Of a stretch of 9,478 nucleotides of DNA, positions 1 to 6,092 are shown one piece after another. The number at the start of each line of letters is the position of its first letter. The first letter of the stretch is position 1. Origin of the DNA: Lachnospiraceae bacterium. Its GTDB lineage: Bacteria; Bacillota; Clostridia; Lachnospirales; Lachnospiraceae. Made by a program: the position numbers and the translations under genes. A model generated the notes under the pieces. That model was given only the letters and a program-made list of their open reading frames with translations, was not told where the DNA came from and did no database searches. The stretch lies in contig JAILNW010000036.1 of assembly GCA_024691145.1 (NCBI GenBank), forward strand, positions 1-9,478, given 5' to 3'.

Positions 1-45
1 TATAAAACGATCTTTTTCAGCCTTCTGTCTTTCTATTATATTCAT
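1..45 (-). CDS. 5' end of an unidentified leftward gene (partial)
   Basis: An ATG at 45-43 opens a reading frame that runs off the left edge. It gives 15 codons reading MNIIERQKAEKDRFI, a charged and probably helical N-terminus. A weak ribosome site (ATAGG, about 8 bases upstream) precedes it. The clpX terminator at 138-169 separates it from clpX, so it is probably a new transcription unit. In many Firmicutes lon follows clpX, but these residues do not look like a Lon N-terminus, and 15 residues are too few to name the product. It could also be a chance open frame. Confidence 0.4.
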   Translation of the reverse strand, partial: MNIIERQKAEKDRFI

Positions 46-57
46 ATTATCAACCTA

Positions 58-85
58 TCTATATGTTGTCATTAATGAATGTCAA
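58..85 (-). promoter_or_regulatory. Possible promoter for the leftmost partial gene
   Basis: Read leftward, TTGACA (85-80) is followed after 16 bases by TATAGA (63-58). The -35 box is a perfect sigma-A match and the -10 box is fair. The predicted transcript start would lie only a few bases before the ATG at 45, giving an almost leaderless mRNA. That is unusual and lowers confidence that both the promoter and that start codon are right. Confidence 0.35.
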
Positions 86-137
86 TTATACATATTTTTA
101 TCTGTTTCAACATAGCTTATCTTAACATCTTTAGTAT

Positions 138-169
138 ATAAAAAAAGACTGCCAAAACCAGCAGTCTTT
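138..169 (-). terminator. Rho-independent terminator of the clpP-clpX operon
   Basis: Inverted repeat AAAGACTGC (144-152) / GCAGTCTTT (161-169) with an 8-base loop. Read leftward, the 9-bp stem runs into seven T residues (complement of the A run 140-146). It lies 17 bases past the clpX stop codon. The stem plus U-tract is a textbook intrinsic terminator for leftward transcription. Confidence 0.88.
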
Positions 170-185
170 AATCAACCTTAATAAT

Positions 186-1490
186 TTATGCTATTTCTCC
201 AGGATTCTTCTTTGAACCTCTTCCCTTTGTTAAAGGTTTTCTATTAGAATCATTATTCTCATTATGTTCTAACTTAGGCTTGTCATTACCTAAAACAGCG
301 TCTTTTGTAATAATAAGCTTTGATACTGTGCTGTCCGAAGGAACTGAATACATAGAATCCATCATAACAGATTCCATAATAGATCTAAGTCCTCTGGCAC
401 CGATATCTCTCTGAACTGCAATATGGGCAATCTCCTTAAGAGCATCCTCTTCTATCTCAAGTTCAACATTGTCAAGTTCAAAAAGCTTCTTATACTGCTT
501 TGTAATAGCATTCTTAGGCTGTGTAAGAATCTTAAGGAGTGCATCTTCATCAAGAAGATCAAGTCCTACAGAAACAGGAACACGACCTACGAACTCTGGT
601 ATAATACCATACTTTACAAAATCCTGCGGAAGAACCTGCTTAAAGAGTTCTCCTACGTCCTTCTTCTCTATATCAGCAATCTCTGCATTAAAACCAATAG
701 ACTTCTTACCTATACGTGCTTCAATAATCTTCTCAAGCCCGTCAAATGCACCACCACATATAAATAAGATATTAGTAGTATCAATCTGAATGAATTCCTG
801 ATGTGGATGCTTTCTTCCACCCTGTGGCGGAACGCTTGCTACAGTACCCTCTAAAATCTTAAGAAGTGCCTGCTGAACACCTTCACCAGATACATCTCTT
901 GTAATAGATGTATTCTCACTCTTTCTTGTAATCTTGTCTATCTCATCAATATAAATAATACCATAGCTTGCTCTCTCAATATCATAATCAGCAGCCTGTA
1001 TTATCTTAAGTAAAATATTCTCAACATCTTCACCTACATAACCCGCTTCTGTTAATGCTGTAGCATCTGCTATGGCAAATGGAACATTAAGAAGCTTTGC
1101 TAATGTCTGTGCAAGGTATGTCTTACCTGAACCAGTAGGTCCAACCATGATAATATTACTTTTCTGTAATTCAACGTCAAGGCTCTTCTCTGCAAGTACT
1201 CTCTTATAGTGATTATAAACAGCAACTGAAAGAACCTTCTTGGCATCTTCCTGACCTATAACATAATCATCGAGAAATTCCTTGATCTCAGCTGGTTTAA
1301 GCAGGTTAATACCTGTAGAAACATCGTAGTCATCTGAAAATTCCTCATCTATAATCTCAGCACATATGTCAATACACTCATCACATATATAAACATTAGG
1401 TCCTGCTATTAACTTTTTTACCTGATCCTGGGATTTATTACAAAAAGAGCATCTAAGCTGCTTCTTGTCTTCACTATTTTTCCCTGCCAT
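186..1490 (-). CDS. clpX: ATP-dependent Clp protease ATP-binding subunit ClpX
   Basis: ClpX is the AAA+ unfoldase that recognises substrates, unfolds them with ATP and threads them into ClpP in the cytoplasm. The 434-residue length is normal. Visible in order: a zinc-binding domain with C14, C17, C36 and C39; Walker A GPTGSGKT at 117-124; the GYVG pore-1 loop at 150-153; Walker B ending D182-E183; the IGF loop that docks on ClpP at 265-267; the PEFxGR box with arginine finger R303; and the sensor-2 GAR at 364-366. All key residues are intact. Start choice: two ATGs lie two codons apart. GGAGG sits only about 1 base before the first (1496) but 7 bases before the second (1490), so the protein should begin MAGKNSEDKK. 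It lies 20 bases downstream of clpP, in the same operon, and ends at a strong terminator. Confidence 0.97.
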   Translation of the reverse strand: MAGKNSEDKKQLRCSFCNKSQDQVKKLIAGPNVYICDECIDICAEIIDEEFSDDYDVSTGINLLKPAEIKEFLDDYVIGQEDAKKVLSVAVYNHYKRVLAEKSLDVELQKSNIIMVGPTGSGKTYLAQTLAKLLNVPFAIADATALTEAGYVGEDVENILLKIIQAADYDIERASYGIIYIDEIDKITRKSENTSITRDVSGEGVQQALLKILEGTVASVPPQGGRKHPHQEFIQIDTTNILFICGGAFDGLEKIIEARIGKKSIGFNAEIADIEKKDVGELFKQVLPQDFVKYGIIPEFVGRVPVSVGLDLLDEDALLKILTQPKNAITKQYKKLFELDNVELEIEEDALKEIAHIAVQRDIGARGLRSIMESVMMDSMYSVPSDSTVSKLIITKDAVLGNDKPKLEHNENNDSNRKPLTKGRGSKKNPGEIA

Positions 1491-1510
1491 AACCATTCCT
1501 CCATAAATAA

Positions 1511-2095
1511 TTATACTCTGCTTGTGATAACACTATCAATAAGTCCATACTCCTTAGCTTCTTCAGCACTCATGTAATAGTCTCTCTCCGTATCAATCTC
1601 TATCTGAGATAAAGGCTTTCCTGTATTCTGAGCAAGCATCTCATTAAGTCTCTTCTTAGTCTTTAAAATGTTCTCAGCAACAATCTGAATCTCAGTTGCC
1701 TGTCCTCTTGCTCCACCAGATGGCTGATGAATCATAACCTCTGCATTAGGAAGTGCAAATCTCTTGCCCTTTGCTCCGCCAGCAAGCAAGAACGCTCCCA
1801 TACTTGCTGCAAGTCCTATGCATATAGTTGAAACATCACACTTAATATACTGCATTGTATCATATATAGCCATACCAGCTGTTACAGAACCACCTGGACT
1901 GTTAATATAAAGACTTATATCCTTTCCAGGATCTTCAGACTCAAGAAATAATAACTGTGCAACAACAAGACTTGCTGTAACATCATTAACCTCTTCTCCT
2001 AAAAATATAATTCTATCTTTTAGTAATCTTGAATAAATATCGTAAGATCTCTCACCTTTATTAGTCTGTTCTACAACGTAAGGTACTAAACTCAT
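1511..2095 (-). CDS. clpP: ATP-dependent Clp protease proteolytic subunit ClpP
   Basis: ClpP is the serine peptidase of the Clp machine. Fourteen copies form a barrel that degrades proteins fed by ClpX or other Clp ATPases. From ATG 2095 the product is 194 residues, the usual length. The catalytic triad is visible as S98 (in GLAASMGAF), H123 (in MIHQPSGG) and D172 (in TERDYYMS). The oligomer-forming head region and the glycine-rich INSPGGSVTAG strand (64-74) are conserved. The start is fixed by AGGAGGAG, 6-7 bases before ATG, and by the family-typical opening MSLVPYVVEQ. A GTG at 2161 would add 22 residues with no ribosome site and falls at about the predicted transcript start, so it is not used. 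First gene of a clpP-clpX operon. No CtsR- or CIRCE-like operator was recognised upstream. Confidence 0.97.
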   Translation of the reverse strand: MSLVPYVVEQTNKGERSYDIYSRLLKDRIIFLGEEVNDVTASLVVAQLLFLESEDPGKDISLYINSPGGSVTAGMAIYDTMQYIKCDVSTICIGLAASMGAFLLAGGAKGKRFALPNAEVMIHQPSGGARGQATEIQIVAENILKTKKRLNEMLAQNTGKPLSQIEIDTERDYYMSAEEAKEYGLIDSVITSRV

Positions 2096-2168
2096 TGTAA
2101 CTCCTCCTGTATCAATAATTAATATGGTAAATAAGTAATCCAAACTTTTCTCATACCACACCTAATTT

Positions 2169-2197
2169 AGTATAACATTTTTTATAATAAATCACAA
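2169..2197 (-). promoter_or_regulatory. Sigma-A promoter of clpP-clpX
   Basis: Read leftward: TTGTGA (2197-2192), a 17-base spacer, then TATACT (2174-2169), with an extended -10 TG one base before the box. The predicted start is near 2162, leaving a 5' leader of about 65 bases before clpP. Long A and T tracts immediately upstream (2198-2217) could act as an UP element. This independent promoter is expected because the usual upstream partner tig is no longer adjacent. Confidence 0.8.
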
Positions 2198-2217
2198 GAT
2201 TTTTTTACAAAAAAATC
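2198..2217. repeat. Near-perfect A/T-tract inverted repeat between clpP and the pectinase
   Basis: GATTTTTTT (2198-2206) and AAAAAAATC (2209-2217) are exact 9-base inverted arms around a 2-base centre. The repeat abuts the clpP -35 box. It could be an UP element, an intrinsically bent A-tract or an operator for a dimeric regulator. It has too little GC to be a normal terminator, and the function is unknown. Confidence 0.5.
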
Positions 2218-2283
2218 CATTTTTAATATAAAACGTTACTGTTCTGCCGATACTACAATTTGCAAAAATATTATATTACATAT

Positions 2284-2312
2284 TTGTTAATTTTACACAT
2301 TGTATATTTAAT
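2284..2312 (+). promoter_or_regulatory. Possible sigma-A promoter of the pectinase gene
   Basis: TTGTTA (2284-2289), a 17-base spacer, then TTTAAT (2307-2312). Each box has one or two mismatches to consensus. The predicted start near 2319 would give a leader of about 75 bases before the ATG at 2394. A weaker alternative is TTGTAT (2301-2306) with TACTAT (2324-2329), also 17 bases apart. The region is very AT-rich, so chance matches are common. Confidence 0.35.
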
Positions 2313-2334
2313 ATTTGTGTGATACTATATATTT

Positions 2335-2357
2335 GTAGTTAACATTTTAGTAGTTAA
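2335..2357 (+). repeat. 8-base direct repeat GTAGTTAA in the pectinase leader
   Basis: GTAGTTAA occurs at 2335-2342 and again at 2350-2357, with a 15-base start-to-start spacing. It lies downstream of the proposed promoter and immediately before a small hairpin. Direct repeats in such a position can bind a regulator. No regulator is recognisable nearby, and chance is a real alternative in this AT-rich stretch. Confidence 0.35.
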
Positions 2358-2379
2358 GGATTGATTTTTACGTTAATCC
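2358..2379 (+). promoter_or_regulatory. Small stem-loop just upstream of the pectinase ribosome site
   Basis: GGATTGA (2358-2364) can pair with TTAATCC (2373-2379) with one G-T pair and an 8-base loop. The hairpin ends 4 bases before the GGAG ribosome site (2384-2387). It could shield the 5' end of the mRNA or tune translation. No known riboswitch class is recognised. Confidence 0.35.
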
Positions 2380-2393
2380 GGAATGGAGATATT

Positions 2394-4547
2394 ATGAAGA
2401 GAAATAAGTTTTATTTTATGGCATTTTTATTTGTTCTAGGCATTTGTAGTTTTGTTTTCTATAAGAAAGGGGTAACAAGCGAAGCCTCAAGCATTTCATG
2501 GAATTTTAAAGATTCTGATTTTAAAAATCTTGGTAAAATCACAAGTAACAAAACAATTAATAATCTTACATTATTAGCAAACAGCAGCAAATATATGAAT
2601 GTTAATGCTAACACACAGACACTTGATGGCAATACGTTTAAATATTGTCTTTCACTTAACGGTATGGGTACTACCTCTTACAGAAGTGTTAAGGTTCCAG
2701 TCAGTAAAAACAGCCGAGTAAAAGTAACTTTAATGTCCAACAGCAATGATACACGCTATCTTGCAGTTGCAGATTCTAATGGCAAAGAACTTGCCTCACT
2801 TGCTGCCTCAAAAAGTATATCAATGCAGACGTATGATTACACTAGTGAATCTGGATATATATACTTATATTCAAAGAATTCAGGCATTAACATTTTTAAG
2901 ATACAGGTAGACTACAAGGATGACGCTTCAAGTAACAATTCTAATAATAATAACGATTCTTCCAGCAACGATTCATCCTCTGACTATTCTGGAGAGAATT
3001 CAGGAAAGACACTTACAATTACTGATACTATAAAAGTTGAAGCTGGACAGACTTATGATGGAAAAGGTATTAAGATTGTAGCTTCAGGCATGGGTGACGG
3101 AAGCCAGGCTGAAGACCAGAAGCCTATATTCAGACTTGAAAATGGAGCTTCCCTTAAAAATGTTATAATTGGTGCTCCTGGCTGTGATGGTGTTCACTGT
3201 TATGGTAATAATACAATTACAAACGTTGTGTGGGAAGATGTTGGAGAAGATGCTCTTACTGTAAAGGGTGGTGCAAATGCTGATGCTGGTACAGTAACTA
3301 TTAATGGTGGAAGTGCCCAGTATGCATCAGATAAGATTTTCCAGCTTAATGCACCTGTTACCTTTGTAGTTAACAACTTTTCAGCTTATGATATGGGAAA
3401 ACTCATAAGACAGAATGGTAAAACAACATTTACTACTAATGTATATCTTAATAATGTAACAGTTAATAAAGTAGGCTCATGTATTGCAATGTCAGACAGT
3501 ACTTCTTCTAAGCTGTACTACAAAAACCTTACTGTATCAAACTGCAAGACTTGGTTTAATTATCCTAATTCTTCACAGGTAATTAACCAGAGTTCTTCAT
3601 CAAGCAACAGCTCAGATTCATCAAGCAGTTCTTCATCTGACAGCTCTGTTCCCTCTGGATATACAGTAGTTGCAGCTGATAACAGTGGTGATTATACTTC
3701 ACTTGCAAAGGCAATTAATGCTGGAAAAACAAAAATTTATGTAAAATCTGGTACTTACAAAGAAGTGGTTACAATTGACTCTTCAAAATCAGGTATAACT
3801 ATTAAAGGACAGGATAAATCAAATACAATAATTTCGTATGATAACTATAGTGCAAAGTCTAATGGTAATGGTGGTACTTATGGTACAGGCGGAAGTGCAT
3901 CGTTCTTTGTAAAGGGTAATAATATTACTATTGAGAATATAACTATTGAAAATTCTTATCAAGAAACTGGCACTAATGGTGATCAGGCAGTTGCCTTATA
4001 TGCATCAGGAACAAAGAATATATTTAAAAACTGCAGTATTACGGGTAATCAGGATACACTTTGTCTTTATGGTGGAACTCAGTATTTTGAAAAATGTTAC
4101 ATAGCAGGAGATGTGGATTTTATCTTTGGTAACAGCCAGGCATTCTTTGAATCCTGTGAAATCCGTTCATTAAACAGAGGAAGCAGTTCCAATAATGGTT
4201 ATATAACTGCTGCAAGTACATATGCTGATAAAACTTATGGATTTGTATTTAATAACTGCAGTCTTACAGCTGATTCATCAATGAAGTCAAAGACAGTATA
4301 TCTTGGAAGACCATGGTGTCCAAGCGGAACTTCTACTAACAAAGCAGCTGTTGCATTTATTAACTGCAGTATGGGAGCACATATTAAAGATGACCCTTGG
4401 ACATCAATGTCTGGTGTATCTCCATCCCATGGAAGATTCTATGAATACAATTCTTCTGGTACAGGAGCAGTTGTAAATTCAAACCGTCCTCAGCTCTCAT
4501 CAAGCCAGGCTTCCTCATACACAAGAAGCAATGTTGTAGGTTTTTAG
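2394..4547 (+). CDS. Secreted bifunctional pectinase: family-3 pectate lyase plus family-8 pectin methylesterase
   Basis: A 717-residue extracellular enzyme, predicted to remove methyl esters from homogalacturonan and cut the product by beta-elimination. Residues 1-31 form a Lys/Arg-led hydrophobic signal sequence, with possible cleavage after SEA (29-31). Residues 33-174 resemble the beta-sandwich modules attached to clostridial pectate lyases and may bind carbohydrate. An Asn/Ser/Asp linker (about 178-204) leads to a PL3 lyase domain (about 205-395). Its D265, E285, D286, K291, K314, K336 and R339 match the Ca-binding and catalytic positions I remember for Bacillus PL3 enzymes, with K314 the likely base. 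A Ser-rich linker (400-418) precedes a CE8 esterase domain (about 421-717). There Q531, Q553, D554 (QDTL), D575 (DFIFG), R639 and W641 (LGRPW) are all intact. The start is ATG 2394, with GGAG 6 bases upstream. A TTG at 2361 lacks a ribosome site. No LPxTG, dockerin or SLH anchor is seen. Confidence 0.93.
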   Translation: MKRNKFYFMAFLFVLGICSFVFYKKGVTSEASSISWNFKDSDFKNLGKITSNKTINNLTLLANSSKYMNVNANTQTLDGNTFKYCLSLNGMGTTSYRSVKVPVSKNSRVKVTLMSNSNDTRYLAVADSNGKELASLAASKSISMQTYDYTSESGYIYLYSKNSGINIFKIQVDYKDDASSNNSNNNNDSSSNDSSSDYSGENSGKTLTITDTIKVEAGQTYDGKGIKIVASGMGDGSQAEDQKPIFRLENGASLKNVIIGAPGCDGVHCYGNNTITNVVWEDVGEDALTVKGGANADAGTVTINGGSAQYASDKIFQLNAPVTFVVNNFSAYDMGKLIRQNGKTTFTTNVYLNNVTVNKVGSCIAMSDSTSSKLYYKNLTVSNCKTWFNYPNSSQVINQSSSSSNSSDSSSSSSSDSSVPSGYTVVAADNSGDYTSLAKAINAGKTKIYVKSGTYKEVVTIDSSKSGITIKGQDKSNTIISYDNYSAKSNGNGGTYGTGGSASFFVKGNNITIENITIENSYQETGTNGDQAVALYASGTKNIFKNCSITGNQDTLCLYGGTQYFEKCYIAGDVDFIFGNSQAFFESCEIRSLNRGSSSNNGYITAASTYADKTYGFVFNNCSLTADSSMKSKTVYLGRPWCPSGTSTNKAAVAFINCSMGAHIKDDPWTSMSGVSPSHGRFYEYNSSGTGAVVNSNRPQLSSSQASSYTRSNVVGF

Positions 4548-4585
4548 TATAGAAATTATCAGTTTTTACCCATAAAATTATACAT

Positions 4586-4617
4586 AAAAAAAGAAGGTCA
4601 GTTCAAAACTGGCCTTC
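4586..4617 (-). terminator. Terminator between the convergent pectinase and tig genes
   Basis: GAAGGTCAGT (4593-4602) pairs with ACTGGCCTTC (4608-4617) around a 5-base loop: 10 bp with one G-T pair. Read leftward it is followed by seven T residues (complement of 4586-4592), a strong intrinsic terminator for tig, 20 bases past its stop. Read rightward the tail is only CTTTC, so it is probably a weaker terminator for the pectinase gene. Confidence 0.85.
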
Positions 4618-4637
4618 CTTTCATATATAAGTAAATC

Positions 4638-5927
4638 TTACTCTTCAATTGCTGCATCACGTACAAAGTCAATTGCTTTCTGAACTGCAATATCAACTTT
4701 AATAGCGTCCATACCCTTAGCGCCAAGTGACTTCTCAATCTCTTCTTTGCTAAGCTTGTAATCCTTGCTCATCTTCTCTAACTCTTCGTTATATTCCTCA
4801 TCAGATGCTGTAATGTTCTCAGCCTTAACAATTGCCTCAAGAACAAGTCTGTTCTGGATTCTCTTCATAGCCTGTGGCTTAACAGTTTCGATAAATCCTG
4901 CCTTGTCCATTCCCATGAATCCAAGATACTGTTCCATGTTAAGACCCTGCATCTTAAGTCTGTTATCATAATCAGCGATAATCTTCTGTGTCTCATACTC
5001 ATGCATAGCTTCTGGTATATCCATAGTTGCATTCTCAACTATCTTAGCCATAACTTCGTCTTCCTTCTGAGACTTAGCAAGTTCAGTTTTGCTCTTTAAT
5101 AAAGTCTTCTTAATGTCTTCTTTATACTCATCAAGTGTATCGAACCCTGATACGTCCTGTACAAACTCATCATCAACATCAGGTAACTGCTTTTCTTTGA
5201 TTTCTTTTAACTTAACCTTGAATACAGCTGGTTTTCCTTTTAAATTCTCAGCCTGATAATCCTCTGGGAAAGTTACGTTAACATCGAATTCATCTCCAAT
5301 GTTCTTTCCAGCTATCTGATCTTCAAATGTATCGATAAATGAATGTGAGCCAAGAACTAATGTATAATCTGTTCCCTTTCCACCTTCAAATGCTACGTCA
5401 TCTATAAATCCTTCAAAGTCAATTATAGTTGTATCACCCATCTTAGCTGCTCTGTCTTCTACAGGTATAATTCTTGCATTCTGTTCTCTTGTCTTGTTGA
5501 TAGAATCTTCTATATCTGCATCTGTAACTTCAACATCCTGCTTCTTAACCTTGATTCCTTTATACTCTCCTAAAGTTACCTCTGGCATAAGTGCTACTTT
5601 AACAGTGAAAATGCATGGTTTACCTTTCTCTACCTGAACAACTTCAAGATCCTTAGCCTGTGAAACTACCTCAAGATCACTCTCTTCAACTTCTCTCTCA
5701 TAAGCTACCGGAATAATCTCATTAACAGCATCTTCATAGAAGATAGATGGTCCGTAAAGTTTTTCAATTAAACTCTTAGGAGCCTTTCCTTTTCTGAAGC
5801 CCTGAATATTAATATTATTCTTTACTTTGTTATAAGCCTTGTCCATAGCCTTATCGAATTCTTCTGCTGAAACCTCGATAGTAAGTTTCGCCATATTATG
5901 CTCAAGCATATCTACTTTTAAACTCAT
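4638..5927 (-). CDS. tig: Trigger factor, ribosome-associated chaperone and peptidyl-prolyl isomerase
   Basis: Trigger factor binds the ribosome exit tunnel, shields nascent chains and isomerises prolyl bonds. From ATG 5927 the protein has 429 residues, the normal size. The N-terminal ribosome-binding domain carries the signature GFRKGKAP at 43-50. An FKBP-type isomerase domain spans about 160-245 (it opens GDTTIIDFEGF), and a long helical chaperone domain follows to the end. Start choice: the frame is open back to GTG 5942, which has no ribosome site. ATG 5927 gives MSLKVDMLEHN, which lines up with the Bacillus start MSVKWEKQEGN. AAAGG lies only 2 bases before this ATG, which is too close to be ideal. 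The ATG overlaps the stop of a short upstream ORF, so translation may be coupled. In related genomes tig usually precedes clpP; here the pectinase gene lies between. Confidence 0.96.
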   Translation of the reverse strand: MSLKVDMLEHNMAKLTIEVSAEEFDKAMDKAYNKVKNNINIQGFRKGKAPKSLIEKLYGPSIFYEDAVNEIIPVAYEREVEESDLEVVSQAKDLEVVQVEKGKPCIFTVKVALMPEVTLGEYKGIKVKKQDVEVTDADIEDSINKTREQNARIIPVEDRAAKMGDTTIIDFEGFIDDVAFEGGKGTDYTLVLGSHSFIDTFEDQIAGKNIGDEFDVNVTFPEDYQAENLKGKPAVFKVKLKEIKEKQLPDVDDEFVQDVSGFDTLDEYKEDIKKTLLKSKTELAKSQKEDEVMAKIVENATMDIPEAMHEYETQKIIADYDNRLKMQGLNMEQYLGFMGMDKAGFIETVKPQAMKRIQNRLVLEAIVKAENITASDEEYNEELEKMSKDYKLSKEEIEKSLGAKGMDAIKVDIAVQKAIDFVRDAAIEE

Positions 5928-5974
5928 TACCTTTGTTGCCACTCATGAATGTAACAACCCTTCACTGTTATCAT
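5927..5974 (-). CDS. 15-codon upstream ORF overlapping the tig start
   Basis: ATG 5974 opens a 15-residue frame, MITVKGCYIHEWQQR, ending in TAA at 5929-5927. The last A of the stop is the first base of the tig ATG (TAATG). It has a much better ribosome site than tig itself: AAGGAG at 5989-5984, 9 bases before the ATG. This arrangement suits termination-reinitiation, in which ribosomes that finish the short ORF start tig. The peptide itself resembles nothing I recognise. It may be only a ribosome-loading device, or a chance frame. Confidence 0.5.
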   Translation of the reverse strand: MITVKGCYIHEWQQR

Positions 5975-6046
5975 AAGTGACTTCTCCTTCCTTCATTTTT
6001 AACTGTATCTTTTCTTTTTTATAACTTTAAAACACACAACTTGTAT

Positions 6047-6076
6047 ATTATAACATAAAATTATAAAAAATGCCAT
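6047..6076 (-). promoter_or_regulatory. Promoter of tig
   Basis: Read leftward: ATGGCA (6076-6071), an 18-base spacer, then a perfect TATAAT (6052-6047) with an extended -10 TG one base before it. The predicted start is near 6040, giving a leader of about 113 bases that contains the 15-codon upstream ORF. The -35 box lies only 7 bases past the glmM stop. Confidence 0.72.
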
Positions 6077-6092
6077 AGCAAATTATAATTTT
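6057..6092. repeat. Inverted repeat spanning the glmM stop and the tig promoter
   Basis: AAAATTATAA (6057-6066) and TTATAATTTT (6083-6092) are exact 10-base inverted arms. An inner TGC/GCA pair can extend the stem after an internal loop. The right arm covers the last codons and stop of glmM, and the left arm lies in the spacer of the tig promoter. The stem is almost all A-T, so it would be at most a weak terminator for glmM, and some read-through into tig is likely. It could be chance in AT-rich DNA. Confidence 0.4.

Noticed and set aside
423..789. Two overlapping rightward open frames of 106-114 codons
   Set aside because: They lie wholly antisense to clpX, whose motifs and frame are certain. 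No ribosome site or recognisable product was seen.
2096..2161. 22-codon N-terminal extension of clpP from GTG 2161
   Set aside because: It begins at about the predicted transcript start, has no ribosome site, and the family start at 2095 has a strong one.
2218..2283. Possible regulatory RNA or riboswitch between clpP and the pectinase
   Set aside because: No stable GC-containing structure or known riboswitch motif could be seen in this stretch.
2361..2393. TTG start giving an 11-residue extension of the pectinase
   Set aside because: No ribosome site, it overlaps a small hairpin, and it would displace the positively charged signal-peptide start MKRNK.
2439..2450. Possible lipobox (LGIC) in the pectinase signal region
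   Set aside because: Gly and Ile at -2 and -1 do not fit the lipobox pattern, and the cysteine lies inside the hydrophobic core.
4765..4971. Rightward open frame of 68 codons
   Set aside because: Antisense shadow of tig; no recognisable protein.
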